64,000 bases of DNA from Methylobacterium planeticum (GTDB lineage Bacteria; Pseudomonadota; Alphaproteobacteria; Rhizobiales; Beijerinckiaceae), in contig NZ_VZZJ01000003.1 in the NCBI RefSeq assembly GCF_008806345.1, positions 62,001 through 126,000 on the forward strand. Direction: 5' to 3'. Below the pieces are notes generated by a model. That model did no database searches. It had not been told where the DNA came from and saw only the letters and a list, made by a program, of their open reading frames with translations. The translations under genes were made by a program, and so were the position numbers. Numbering within the stretch: the first letter of the stretch is position 1; each line of letters starts with the position of its first letter. This document shows, piece by piece, positions 27,116-37,463 of this stretch.

Positions 27116-28378
27116 CTATGGTGAAACTGGGGCGATGGCGGCCGAGCGGCGGGCCGGCCCTGGGGGCCGGACCAGGGTGGCGCGGTTCGTGAAGAACAGG
27201 TCGACGGCCCTGGCCATCGACCCCGTCACGCTCTCGCGCCAGGACTCGGATTGCAGGAGGTCGAGGTCGCGCTTGCTCGACAGGTAGCCGAGCTCGACCA
27301 GCACGCTCGGCACGTCCGGCGAGCGCAGGACCTTGAAGCCCGCCTCCCGGTGGGGCTTGGCGCTCATCTCCATCACGGGACCGAGCTGGCCCATCAGGGT
27401 GCGGGCGAAGCCCGAGGAGAAGCCACGGGTCTCCCGCAGGGTCAGCTCCTGCAGGATGTCGGCGATGTCGCTCGGACCCTCGCTCGAATCGGTGCCGGCG
27501 GCGGCGTCGGCCTTGTTCTCGCGGTCCGCCAGGCGCGCGGATTCGGCGTCGGTGGCCTTCTCGGAGCCGGTATAGATCGTGGCGCCGCGCACCTGGGGAG
27601 CAGCCGAGATCGAGTCGGCGTGGATTGAGACGAACAGGTCGGCCTTGGCCTCACGGGCGATCCGCACCCGCTCGCCCAGCGGCACGAACACGTCCCGGTC
27701 GCGGGTCATGCGCACGCGGTAGCGCCCGCTGCCCTCGAGGCGCTTCACCAGCGCCTGCGCGAAGCCGAACACGATATCCTTCTCGAAGGCCCCCGTCGCC
27801 GCAATGGCGCCCGGATCGATGCCCCCATGCCCGGCATCGACCATGATGAGCGGGCGCGCATCGGCGGGCTCGACGGCGCCCGAAAACCTGCGCTGGGCCG
27901 GGGATGGGTCGCTCGACACCGTGGCCTTGCGGAACGCCTCGCGGTCGGCCCGCTGGAACTCGATCGAGAGCAGCACGGCGCCGTCGCGCGGGCGCGTCAC
28001 GGATTCGATCCGTCCCACGGTGGCGGGGCCCGCGAGATCGACCACGATGCGCGAGCGGCCGGGGGCGAACAGGCCGTAGCGGAAGGTTTGCACCAGGCCC
28101 TCCCGGCGCCGGCCGGTCTCGGCGGGGAGCTGGAAGTTCACCTCGGCGAGGTCGATCACGGCCCGGTCCGGCCGCTCCATCACGAAAGCGCGCGCCTCGA
28201 CGGGCTTCGACAGCGTGAGCGTGAGCTTGGTCGGGCCGTTCGGGCTGCCGGCCAGATCAGCCGCGATCGCGACCGCCCCGAGGCGGGGCTTGTCGCCGTC
28301 CTGCGCATCCGCCGGCCCGGCCCCGATCAGAGCGAGCGCCAGGAGGGCGGAACGGATCAGGCGCGTGCGTGCGAGCAT
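27116..28378 (-). CDS. amiC: N-acetylmuramoyl-L-alanine amidase (AMIN and Amidase_3 domains)
   Basis: 420 residues. Signal peptide ending GAGPADA, then an AMIN domain (about 30-145) that targets septal peptidoglycan or Tol-Pal, and the zinc amidase domain (about 175-400). Zinc ligands are in MVDAGHGGIDPGA and VSIHADSI, with the catalytic glutamate in VLVELGYLSS. It cleaves the amide between MurNAc and the stem peptide at division. AmiC is the usual name for this architecture; periplasmic location is inferred from the signal. Confidence 0.94.
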   Translation of the reverse strand: MLARTRLIRSALLALALIGAGPADAQDGDKPRLGAVAIAADLAGSPNGPTKLTLTLSKPVEARAFVMERPDRAVIDLAEVNFQLPAETGRRREGLVQTFRYGLFAPGRSRIVVDLAGPATVGRIESVTRPRDGAVLLSIEFQRADREAFRKATVSSDPSPAQRRFSGAVEPADARPLIMVDAGHGGIDPGAIAATGAFEKDIVFGFAQALVKRLEGSGRYRVRMTRDRDVFVPLGERVRIAREAKADLFVSIHADSISAAPQVRGATIYTGSEKATDAESARLADRENKADAAAGTDSSEGPSDIADILQELTLRETRGFSSGFARTLMGQLGPVMEMSAKPHREAGFKVLRSPDVPSVLVELGYLSSKRDLDLLQSESWRESVTGSMARAVDLFFTNRATLVRPPGPARRSAAIAPVSP

Positions 28379-28562
28379 CGGTCTGCGGTTGTTTCCCGTG
28401 CCTCTTCGTTAGGGCATAGGCCGGACAGGGTTAATCGCTGGTTTCCCGCCTCGGTTCAATCGCCCGCCATTTGTGACCTGAGCGCGACACGTATCCGAGG
28501 GTTGACGGCACGCAGCAATTGCAGCGCCGAAAAACCGACACCGTCTCGCAGCCGGCCCGACC

Positions 28563-29357
28563 TCAGGTGCGCTTGCGCAGGACGTGGCGCTCGAGGAGCA
28601 GCCCGATCGTCAGAGAGGTCAGGGCGAACAGGATGATGTAGAGATAATCGACCTGCACTTGGAGACCCGGGTAATAGCCGAGCCGCACCCACTCGACGAT
28701 CTGCAGCGCCGGGTTCCACTTGAGGACCTCATACATCTGCTCGGGCAGGTAGTTCGGCAGGATGAAGACCCCGCTCGAGATGTACATGATGATCCCGAAC
28801 AGGGCGTAGCCCATCAGCCAGCCCGGGAAGAACGACGCGATGCCGACATTGATCGTCCCGATGCCGATGCCGAGCAGGATCGCCGCCAGGTAGCCGCCGA
28901 CCGCCATCACCGGATCGGCCGGCCGCGGATCGACCCCGATCGCGAGCAGGATCAGGAACACCAGCATCAGCCCGAGGAAGCCGGTGACGATCTCGACAAG
29001 GATGCGGGCGAAGATGACGTCGAAATTCTTGACCTGCGGATAATAGGTCAGGGGCTTGTTCATCAGGACCGACTTCATCACCTCGCGGGAGATGTACTGG
29101 AAGATCAGCACCGGCACCGCGCCGGAGGCGAAGAACAGGGCCCGGCTGTCGCCGAGCGGCGCCGGAACCTTGCGGAACACGTAGATGGCGACCAGGATGA
29201 AGGTGTGCACCACCGGCCAGAGCACGACCACGGCGTAGCCGAAATAGGAACCGCCGAAGCGGGTGCGCATGTCGCGCAGCATCAGGGCATGGAGCACCTG
29301 CAGGTAGGCGTCCATGCGGGTGCGCCGGGGCGCCAGGGCTTGCTGATCGGTGATCAT
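28563..29357 (-). CDS. Polysaccharide ABC exporter permease (KpsM/Wzm family)
   Basis: 264 residues with six predicted membrane helices, ABC-2 type. The N-terminal LMLRDMRTRFGGSYFGYAV and the late SSGVFILPNYLPEQ and WNPALQIVEWVRLGYYPG are typical of capsule export permeases (KpsM, CtrC, BexB). It moves a lipid-linked polysaccharide across the inner membrane together with a KpsT-type ATPase. The matching ATPase and KpsE-like protein are at 43914-45891, on the opposite strand. Locally it is the last gene of the leftward dTDP-rhamnose unit, 72 bp after rfbA. Confidence 0.92.
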   Translation of the reverse strand: MITDQQALAPRRTRMDAYLQVLHALMLRDMRTRFGGSYFGYAVVVLWPVVHTFILVAIYVFRKVPAPLGDSRALFFASGAVPVLIFQYISREVMKSVLMNKPLTYYPQVKNFDVIFARILVEIVTGFLGLMLVFLILLAIGVDPRPADPVMAVGGYLAAILLGIGIGTINVGIASFFPGWLMGYALFGIIMYISSGVFILPNYLPEQMYEVLKWNPALQIVEWVRLGYYPGLQVQVDYLYIILFALTSLTIGLLLERHVLRKRT

Positions 29358-29429
29358 GAGGTGTTCTGGGCCCGGAGGTCTCGCGCCCCTCCCTGGCCCA
29401 CGATCACGACTGAAATATGGAGCGGCGCC

Positions 29430-30299
29430 TCAGCACTCCTGGGCGAGGCGCAGCAGGTTCTGCCCGTAGGCGGTCTTGGCGAAGAGCTCGCCCCGGGCGA
29501 CGAGCTGCGCGCGGTCGATGAAGCCCTGCAGGAAGGCGATCTCCTCCAGGCAGGCCACCTGCAGCCCCTGCCGGTTCTGGATCGTGCGCACGAACTCGGA
29601 GGCTTCCAGCAGGCTGTCATGGGTGCCGGTGTCGAGCCAGGCATAGCCCCGGCCCATGCGCTCGACGGCGAGCTGCCCGCGCTGCAGGTAGGCCTCGTTC
29701 ACGCTCGTGATCTCGAGCTCGCCCCGCGCCGACGGCCGCACCCCGGCGGCGATGTCGAGGACCTGGTTGTCGTAGAAGTACAGCCCCGTCACCGCCCAGG
29801 TCGAATCGGGCGCCCGCGGCTTCTCCACGATCCTGGTCGGCCGTCCCTCGGGGGTGAGACTGACCACGCCGTAGGCCTGCGGGTTCTCGACGTGGTAGGC
29901 GAAGATCGTGGCGCCCGCCCCGCGCCCGGCGGCGCGCGCCAGCAGCTCCGACATGCCGGCGCCGAAGAACAGGTTGTCGCCGAGGATCAGGGCGACCGGA
30001 TCCGCACCGACGAAGTCGCGCCCGATCACGAAGGCCTGAGCCAGCCCCTCGGGGCGCGGCTGAACCGCGTAGGAGAAGCTCAGACCGAACTGCTCGCCGG
30101 TGCCGAACAGACGCTTGTAATTGTCGAGGTGCTCAGGGCTGGAGATGATCAGGATCTCCCGGATGCCCGCCAGCATCAGCACCGAGACCGGATAATAGAT
30201 CATCGGCTTGTCGTAGACCGGCAGCAGCTGCTTGTTGATCGACAGCGTCGCCGGGTGCAGGCGCGTGCCGGAGCCGCCGGCCAGTACGATGCCCTTCAT
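29430..30299 (-). CDS. rfbA: Glucose-1-phosphate thymidylyltransferase
   Basis: 289 residues, the usual RmlA length. It makes dTDP-glucose, the first step to dTDP-L-rhamnose. Motifs: GIVLAGGSGTRLHPATLSINKQLLPVYDKPMI broken here as the nucleotide loop GGSGTRLHP and the K in NKQLLPVYDKPM; ALILGDNLFFG; GVVSLTPEGRPTRIVEKP; WLDTGTHDSLLEASEFV. It starts 3 bp after rfbD. Confidence 0.97.
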   Translation of the reverse strand: MKGIVLAGGSGTRLHPATLSINKQLLPVYDKPMIYYPVSVLMLAGIREILIISSPEHLDNYKRLFGTGEQFGLSFSYAVQPRPEGLAQAFVIGRDFVGADPVALILGDNLFFGAGMSELLARAAGRGAGATIFAYHVENPQAYGVVSLTPEGRPTRIVEKPRAPDSTWAVTGLYFYDNQVLDIAAGVRPSARGELEITSVNEAYLQRGQLAVERMGRGYAWLDTGTHDSLLEASEFVRTIQNRQGLQVACLEEIAFLQGFIDRAQLVARGELFAKTAYGQNLLRLAQEC

Positions 30300-30302
30300 G
30301 TC

Positions 30303-31199
30303 TCAGCGCTCCTGGCTGGCGACCGGCCCGACGAGCCGATCGAGGATGTCGTCGAGCGCCTCGGCCCAGGGCCGCGGCGCGATCCCGAAGGCCCGGGTCA
30401 GGCTCGTCGTCGAGAGTTCGGAATTGTGCGGCCGCCGGGCCGGCGTCGGATAGGCGCTCGTCGGGATGGCGTCCACCGGCACCGCGCGCCCGCCGCGCCG
30501 CGCCGCCCCCGCGAGGATCGCCCGGGCGAAGCCGCACCACGTGGTCACGCCCGCATTGACGCAATGGAACGTGCCCGTCGGCGCCTGCGGGTCGGCGGCG
30601 AGGCGGGTCGCGATCACCACGAGGGCCGCCGCGAGGTCGGCGGCGGAGGTCGGGCAGCCCTGCTGGTCGTCGACGACGCCGAGCCGATCCCGCTCGGACC
30701 CGAGGCGCAGCATCGTCTTGACGAAGTTGCCCCGGTGCGGGCTCACCACCCAGGCGGTGCGCAGGATGGCGTGGTGCGGGTTGGCACTGCGCACCGCCCA
30801 CTCGCCGGCCGCCTTGCTGGCGCCGTAGACGCTCTGCGGATTGACGGGGGCGTCGGGGGCGTAGGGCCCGGTGCCCGTCCCGTCGAAGACGTAGTCGGTC
30901 GAGACCTGCACGAGGGGGACGGCGCGCCGGCGCGTCTCGGCGGCGAGATAGGCCGGCGCCAGGGCATTGAGCCGCCAGGCCTCTCCGACCTCCGTCTCGG
31001 CCTTGTCGACGGCCGTGTAGGCGGCGGCGTTGATCACGACCGCGTAGCTGCGCGCCCCGAGCGCACGCGCGAGCGCCGTCTCGTCGGCGATGTCGAGACT
31101 GCCCCGGTCCGGCGCGTGCAGGCGCACACCCTCGGGCCAGGGGGCCTGCCGCAGTTCCGTGCCGACCTGGCCGGCGCCGCCGAGGATCAGGATATCCAT
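30303..31199 (-). CDS. rfbD: dTDP-4-dehydrorhamnose reductase
   Basis: 298 residues. The NAD(P)-binding N-terminus is MDILILGGAGQVGTEL; VSTDYVFDGTG and the Y-x3-K pair in VNPQSVYGASKAAGEWAV are the SDR catalytic residues. It performs the last reduction to dTDP-L-rhamnose. It sits between rfbB (4 bp) and rfbA (3 bp) in a tight operon. Confidence 0.97.
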   Translation of the reverse strand: MDILILGGAGQVGTELRQAPWPEGVRLHAPDRGSLDIADETALARALGARSYAVVINAAAYTAVDKAETEVGEAWRLNALAPAYLAAETRRRAVPLVQVSTDYVFDGTGTGPYAPDAPVNPQSVYGASKAAGEWAVRSANPHHAILRTAWVVSPHRGNFVKTMLRLGSERDRLGVVDDQQGCPTSAADLAAALVVIATRLAADPQAPTGTFHCVNAGVTTWCGFARAILAGAARRGGRAVPVDAIPTSAYPTPARRPHNSELSTTSLTRAFGIAPRPWAEALDDILDRLVGPVASQER

Positions 31200-31203
31200 G
31201 CGC

Positions 31204-32271
31204 TCAGCGACCCGCGGCCGGGCTCGCGCCGAGGCCGAGCCGCTCGCCCTTGTAGCGGCCCTCGCGGATCGGGCGCCACCAGGCCTCGTTGTCGAGATAC
31301 CACCGCACCGTCTCGGTGAGGGCTGCCTCGAAGCGCTTCGACGGGGACCAGCCGAGCTCTGCCTCCGCCTTGCCCGGGTCGATGGCGTAGCGCCGGTCGT
31401 GGCCCGGCCGGTCGGCCACGAAGGTGATCAGGCGCTCGTGCGGGCCCCGGTCCGGCCGCACGGCGTCGAAGGCCGCGCACAGGGCTCTCACCACGTCGAG
31501 GTTCGAGCGCACCGCCCGCCCGCCGAGCAGGTAGGTCTCGCCGATCCGGCCCCGCTCCAGCACCGCCACCAGCCCGCCTGCGTGGTCCTCGACGTGGATC
31601 CAGTCCCGCTCGTTCAGCCCGTCTCCGTAGACCGGCAGCGGCTTGCCCTCCAGCGCGTTGAGGATCATCAGCGGGATCAGCTTCTCGGGGAAGTGGCGCG
31701 GCCCGTAATTGTTCGAGCAGTTCGTCACCAGAACCGGCAGGCCGTAGGTCTCGTGCCAGGCGCGCGCCAGGTGGTCGGACGCTGCCTTCGAGGCCGAGTA
31801 GGGCGAGCGCGGGTCGTAGCGGCTCGCCTCGGTGAAGAACCCGCCGGGGGGCAGGGAACCGTAGACCTCGTCGGTCGAGACGTGGAGGAAGCGGAAGGCG
31901 GCGCGCTCGGACCCGCTCAGGCCTTCGAAATGGCCGCGGGCGGCATCGAGCATCACCTGCGTGCCGATCACGTTGGTGCGGATGAAGGCGCCCGGCTCGC
32001 TGATCGAGCGGTCGACATGGCTCTCGGCGGCCAGGTGCATCACGGCCTGCGGCGCGAACGCGGCGAACGCGGCCCGCACGGCGGCGGTATCGCAGATGTC
32101 GGCCTCGACGAGGCGGTGGCGCGGATCGTCGGCGAGCGCCGCCAGGGAGACGGGATTGGCCGCGTAGGTGAGCGCATCGAGCGTCATCACCTCGTGGCCG
32201 AGTTCCGCGACGAGGTGCAGGACGAGGGCCGAGCCGATGAAGCCGCAGCCCCCGGTCACCAGAATGCGCAT
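31204..32271 (-). CDS. rfbB: dTDP-glucose 4,6-dehydratase
   Basis: 355 residues. Extended SDR: GxxGxxG in MRILVTGGCGFIGSAL, MHLAAESHVDRSI, and the catalytic VSTDEVYG with Y-x3-K in SPYSASKAASDHL. The segment NCSNNYGPRHFPEKLIPLMI is diagnostic of RmlB. It oxidises and dehydrates dTDP-glucose to the 4-keto-6-deoxy sugar. Operon order on this strand is rfbC, rfbB, rfbD, rfbA, permease. Confidence 0.97.
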   Translation of the reverse strand: MRILVTGGCGFIGSALVLHLVAELGHEVMTLDALTYAANPVSLAALADDPRHRLVEADICDTAAVRAAFAAFAPQAVMHLAAESHVDRSISEPGAFIRTNVIGTQVMLDAARGHFEGLSGSERAAFRFLHVSTDEVYGSLPPGGFFTEASRYDPRSPYSASKAASDHLARAWHETYGLPVLVTNCSNNYGPRHFPEKLIPLMILNALEGKPLPVYGDGLNERDWIHVEDHAGGLVAVLERGRIGETYLLGGRAVRSNLDVVRALCAAFDAVRPDRGPHERLITFVADRPGHDRRYAIDPGKAEAELGWSPSKRFEAALTETVRWYLDNEAWWRPIREGRYKGERLGLGASPAAGR

Positions 32272-32323
32272 GGGCGTCTCCTCTCACGGGCGCCGGGCCG
32301 GGGCCGACGCCGAACATCTCGGC

Positions 32324-32878
32324 TCAGAACGTCTCGGGCAGGGCGGCGAGCGTCGGGGCGAGCTTGTCCTTGCCCGACAGGATGGCGGTCTCGGCCGTGA
32401 CCGGCCAGGCGATGGCCAGCGCCGGGTCGTTCCACAGGAGTGCCCGGTCGTGGGCGGGGCTGTAATAGGCATCGACCTTGTAGGCCACCATGGTGTCGGC
32501 CTCGAGGGTGCAGAAGCCGTGGGCGAAGCCGGCCGGCACGAAGAGCTGGTCGCCCCCGGCCGCGTCGAGGCGCACCGCCACGTGGCGGCCGTAGGTGGGG
32601 GAGGCTCGGCGCAGGTCGACGGCGACGTCCAGGATGGCACCGGCGAGCACGCGCACGAGCTTGGCCTGGGCCGCGGGGGGCAACTGGAAATGCAGGCCCC
32701 GCACGGTGCCGACGGGAGCGGAGAAGGACTGGTTGTCCTGCACGAAGGCAGTGTCGATCCCGGCCTGGCCGAGCCGGTCGGCCCGGTAGGTCTCGGAGAA
32801 CCAGCCGCGATCGTCTCCGAAACGCGCCGGTCGAACCACCTTCACCGCCGGGATGTCCGTCTCGACCACCTGCATCAC
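32324..32878 (-). CDS. rfbC: dTDP-4-dehydrorhamnose 3,5-epimerase
   Basis: 184 residues, cupin fold. Motifs: RFGDDRGWFSETYRADR, VQDNQSFSAPVGTVRGLHFQ with the catalytic HFQ, VLAGAILDVAVDLRR and FVPAGFAHGFCTLE. It inverts two centres of the 4-keto sugar on the way to dTDP-L-rhamnose. First gene of the rfb unit, 52 bp ahead of rfbB. Confidence 0.97.
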   Translation of the reverse strand: MMQVVETDIPAVKVVRPARFGDDRGWFSETYRADRLGQAGIDTAFVQDNQSFSAPVGTVRGLHFQLPPAAQAKLVRVLAGAILDVAVDLRRASPTYGRHVAVRLDAAGGDQLFVPAGFAHGFCTLEADTMVAYKVDAYYSPAHDRALLWNDPALAIAWPVTAETAILSGKDKLAPTLAALPETF

Positions 32879-33011
32879 GCGTCCTCGTCCCGCGGGACGC
32901 CCGAGCCCCGCGCGGGCCGGAATCGTCGGATCACGGCCGCCCTGTCAAGGAAAGCGTCGGCATCCCGTTGCACGGACCGGCGACGTGCCCCTCGCCTCTT
33001 CCCGCGAGGGC

Positions 33012-33443
33012 TCACGCGCGCTCGCCCGCAGCGCCGGCTCCGCCCCGGGCCAGGGCGAGGGCCTGGACGACGGCGGGACCGACGTAATCGGCGATGCCGA
33101 TGCCCTCTTCCGTGTCGGGAAAGCCCGCGATGAAGGTCGGCTCGCGCTCGGTGCGGCTGACCACGACGACGTGGGTGAGGCCGAGGCTGACATCGCTGCG
33201 CACGACCCGCATGACCCGGAACGGACCAACCTGCCCGTACAGCTGGACCTCCAGGTAGATCTCACCCGCTGCCTGCGCGGAGGGGCCAGCCGTCGCGGCG
33301 CCCTGGACAGGAGCGCCGGGGAGCCCCTCCGCGGCGACCGCGTCGAGGTATTGGCGAGCCGCGGCCCGCTCGCCCTCATGGTCCGTGCTGTCGTGCAGGG
33401 CGCGGACCTTGGCGAAACGCTCGAGATTGACGAGCCGCGACAT
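33012..33443 (-). CDS. Small hypothetical protein with DUF2786-like N-terminus
   Basis: 143 residues from ATG 33443. The N-terminal RFAKVRALHDSTDHEGERAA resembles the short helical DUF2786 segment seen in phage and accessory proteins. The rest is an alpha/beta domain with EIYLEVQLYGQVGPFRVMRV and THVVVVSRTEREPTFIAGFP. No signal peptide. It sits alone between rfbC and the divergent gmd gene and has no evident role in sugar metabolism. Weak family similarity only. Confidence 0.6.
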   Translation of the reverse strand: MSRLVNLERFAKVRALHDSTDHEGERAAARQYLDAVAAEGLPGAPVQGAATAGPSAQAAGEIYLEVQLYGQVGPFRVMRVVRSDVSLGLTHVVVVSRTEREPTFIAGFPDTEEGIGIADYVGPAVVQALALARGGAGAAGERA

Positions 33444-33496
33444 GACGGATCTCCGAGGGCTGGCGGCGTGGAGGATTCCACAAGGGATGGCCATAA

Positions 33497-34627
<1,131 letters not shown>

Positions 34628-34664
34628 AGCGGCAGCACGTGGGGTCGCGATCGGAGACGCGGAC

Positions 34665-35651
34665 ATGACGGAGCGCATCTTCGTCACGGGTGCGGGCGGG
34701 TTCGTGGGGCGTCACCTTGTCCATGCGCTGGCCGCGTACGGGGCGGAGATCCGGATCGTCGCCGGCCGGCACGGCGCGTCGCCGGGCGCTTCGGGTCAGG
34801 ACCCGGTCGCGGCCTGCGAGACCGTCGACCTCGACATCACGGATCCCGGGCAGGTGCGCGCCGCCATCCGGTCGGTGCGGCCGACCGCCGTGGTGCACCT
34901 CGCGGCGATCGCGGCGCTCCAGGAGGCACGCCTCGACCCGGAGCGGACATTCCGCATCAACCTGATCGGAACGATGACTCTCGCCGGGGCGGTGATGCGG
35001 GAGGCCCCCGAGGCGCGCTTTCTCTTCGTCGGCACCTCGGAGGTCTACGGCGGCACCTTCAAGGCGCGCACGAGCGCCCTCGACGAGGCCGCGCTCCTCG
35101 ACCCGACGAACCCCTACGCCGCGTCGAAGGCCGCGGCCGACCTGCTCGTCGGCCAGATGGCCCGAGACGGCCTGAGGTCGGTGCGGCTCCGGCCGTTCAA
35201 CCACACGGGCCCCGGGCAGACGACGGCCTTCGTGGTGCCGGCCTTCGCGGCGCAGGTCGCCCGCATCGAGGCCGGGCTCCAGCCCCCGACGCTTCAGGTC
35301 GGCAACCTCGACGCCCTGCGCGACTTCCTCGACGTGCGCGACGTCGTGGACGCCTATGTGCGGGCGATCTTTCTGCCCGATCTCGCGAGCGGCACGATCC
35401 TGAACATCGCCTCCGGGGTTCCGCGTCGGATCGGCGACGCGCTCGAAGGCCTGCGGGCGCTGGCGCGTCGCGAGATCCGGATCGAGCCCGATCCGGCGCG
35501 GATGCGGCCAAACGATACGCCGCTGGCGATCGGGGACGCGTCGCGCGCGCGCGCCGCCCTCGGCTGGGCACCCCGCATTGCCTGGGAGACGACGCTCGCC
35601 GACACCCTCGATTTCTGGCGGGAGACGGTGGCCCGCGAGGGATCGGGCTGA
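34665..35651 (+). CDS. rmd: GDP-4-dehydro-6-deoxy-D-mannose reductase (Rmd-like)
   Basis: 328 residues, extended SDR. MTERIFVTGAGGFVGRHLV is the cofactor loop; catalytic residues are in FVGTSEVYGGTF and TNPYAASKAAAD. The block RLRPFNHTGPGQTTAFVVPA and NLDALRDFLDVRDVVDAY resemble Rmd enzymes that yield GDP-D-rhamnose; the related Tld branch yields GDP-6-deoxy-talose and cannot be excluded by eye. GDP-L-fucose synthases lack this pattern. It pairs with gmd directly upstream. A UUCG-loop hairpin follows the stop. Confidence 0.88.
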   Translation: MTERIFVTGAGGFVGRHLVHALAAYGAEIRIVAGRHGASPGASGQDPVAACETVDLDITDPGQVRAAIRSVRPTAVVHLAAIAALQEARLDPERTFRINLIGTMTLAGAVMREAPEARFLFVGTSEVYGGTFKARTSALDEAALLDPTNPYAASKAAADLLVGQMARDGLRSVRLRPFNHTGPGQTTAFVVPAFAAQVARIEAGLQPPTLQVGNLDALRDFLDVRDVVDAYVRAIFLPDLASGTILNIASGVPRRIGDALEGLRALARREIRIEPDPARMRPNDTPLAIGDASRARAALGWAPRIAWETTLADTLDFWRETVAREGSG

Positions 35652-35674
35652 TCGGCCCCTCGCCGGGCGGGCGC

Positions 35675-35690
35675 CCGGGCTTCGGCCCGG
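35675..35690 (+). terminator. Short hairpin after rmd
   Basis: CCGGGC-TTCG-GCCCGG, a 6-bp stem on a stable UUCG loop followed by ATTTG. It could be a weak terminator of the gmd-rmd pair ahead of manC. Confidence 0.5.
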
Positions 35691-35860
35691 ATTTGCCCGA
35701 TCGGACTGCACGTCTCGAATGAAGCGACGTCCTGGAATCGTGACGGCTTCGCAGCCGTGGCGGCGCCGGGCAACGTTTACAGAGCCGGCCGCGATCGTTC
35801 AGAAGGGGGCACGTTGCTCCCACGTGAGCAGCCTTCCGGAAGTCAATGCGGCGGTGTGCG

Positions 35861-37288
35861 ATGTCTCAGCCTGACCTGATCCTCCCGGTGATCCTGTGCG
35901 GCGGTTCCGGGACGCGGCTTTGGCCCGCCTCGCGCGAGAGCATGCCCAAGCAGTTCTCGCGGCTCGTCAGCGAGACCGAGTCGACCTTCCAGGCCACGGC
36001 GGCCCGCGTCGCCGACCCGGCGGTGTTCGGGCGCCTCAGCGTCCTCACGCAGGCCGAGGCCCGCTTCATCGTCGCCGAACAGCTGGCCGAGGCCGGGGTG
36101 CCGGCCGACATTCTGCTCGAACCCGAGCGGCGCGATTCGGCCGCCGCCGTCGCGGTGGCGGCCTGCCACGCCGCCCGCACCGACCCGAAAGCCGTCGTCC
36201 TGATCCTGGCCGCTGACCACGTCATCGGCGATACGCACGCCTTCGTGGCCGCCGCCAGCGCCGCGGCGGAGGGCGCGCGGGCCGGCCACATCATGACGCT
36301 GGGCATCACGCCGACCGGCCCGGCCACCGCCTACGGCTACATTCAGCCGGGGGAGGACCTGCCCGAGGCGCCCGGCGCCTACGCGGTCGCCCGCTTCGTC
36401 GAGAAGCCGGACCGCGCCGGTGCCGAGCGCCTGCTCGCGGAGGGGGCGGTCTGGAATTCCGGGTACTTCCTGTTCCGGGCCGACGTGATGCTGGCGGAAC
36501 TCGAGGCGCATGCCCCCGCGATCCTGGCGGCCGCGCGGGCCGCCCTCGACAACGCGGTGCGCGACCTCGACTTCGTGCGCCTCGACGCGGCGGCCTTCGC
36601 GCAGGCGCCCAAGACCTCGATCGATTACGCGGTGATGGAGCGGACCCGGTTGGCCGGGGTGCTCCCCGTCTCGTTCGCGTGGTCCGATGTCGGCACCTGG
36701 GATGCGGTCTGGAGCGTGCTCGCGCAGGACGCCTCGGGCAACGCCGTGCGGGGCCGGGTCGAGCTGATCGACACCCGCGGCAGCCTCGTGCACAGCGAGG
36801 GCGAGCACGTGACCGCGGTGGTGGGGCTCGAGGATGTCGTGGTGGTCTCGACCCCCGACGCCGTGCTGGTGACGTCCAAGGCCCAAGCCGGCCAGGTCAA
36901 GGATCTGGTGGGCGTGCTGCGGGCCAAGGGCTACCCGGAAGCCGAGGCGCATCGGCGCATGTACCGCCCCTGGGGCTGGTACCAGCGCATCGACATCGGC
37001 GAGCGCTTCCAGGTGAAGCGGATCCAGGTCTCGCCGGGCGGGCGCTTGTCGCTGCAGAAGCATTATCACCGGGCCGAGCACTGGGTGGTGGTGCGCGGCA
37101 CGGCCGAGGTGACGCTGAACGAGCGGGTGGTGCTGGTGCATGAGAACGAGGCGATCTACTTGCCGATCGGCTCGATGCACCGCCTGACCAACCCCGGCAA
37201 GATCCCCCTCGAACTCATCGAGGTGCAGGTCGGCTCCTATACGGGCGAGGACGACATCATCCGCGTCGAGGACGTCTACGGACGATAA
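35861..37288 (+). CDS. manC: Mannose-1-phosphate guanylyltransferase / mannose-6-phosphate isomerase
   Basis: 475 residues from ATG 35861. The N-terminal nucleotidyltransferase (about 5-290) has VILCGGSGTRLWPASRESMPKQF, the signature of GDP-mannose pyrophosphorylases, and VARFVEKPDRAGAERLL. The C-terminal type II isomerase cupin (about 350-470) carries RPWGWYQRIDIGERFQVKRI and SLQKHYHRAEHWVVVRGTA. The fusion supplies GDP-mannose from fructose-6-phosphate-derived mannose, feeding gmd and rmd just upstream. Confidence 0.96.
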   Translation: MSQPDLILPVILCGGSGTRLWPASRESMPKQFSRLVSETESTFQATAARVADPAVFGRLSVLTQAEARFIVAEQLAEAGVPADILLEPERRDSAAAVAVAACHAARTDPKAVVLILAADHVIGDTHAFVAAASAAAEGARAGHIMTLGITPTGPATAYGYIQPGEDLPEAPGAYAVARFVEKPDRAGAERLLAEGAVWNSGYFLFRADVMLAELEAHAPAILAAARAALDNAVRDLDFVRLDAAAFAQAPKTSIDYAVMERTRLAGVLPVSFAWSDVGTWDAVWSVLAQDASGNAVRGRVELIDTRGSLVHSEGEHVTAVVGLEDVVVVSTPDAVLVTSKAQAGQVKDLVGVLRAKGYPEAEAHRRMYRPWGWYQRIDIGERFQVKRIQVSPGGRLSLQKHYHRAEHWVVVRGTAEVTLNERVVLVHENEAIYLPIGSMHRLTNPGKIPLELIEVQVGSYTGEDDIIRVEDVYGR

Positions 37289-37463
37289 GTGACGCAGCGG
37301 TCCAACTTCGCTCGCGCGGAAATCCGATTGATTCGGCACGGAGCTGATCACCGGAAGCGTTGGCTGCGGCGGCAGCAAGTCTTCGCTGCAATCGACGACG
37401 CATCCGATTTAGTTCGGAGGGACGCCGGCGATCCAGAAGCATTCTGCGGATCGCGGCTCCTCG

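Noticed and set aside
28584..31319. 911-codon plus-strand frame across the permease, rfbA and rfbD
   Set aside because: Crosses three well-identified minus-strand genes; translation has no family features.
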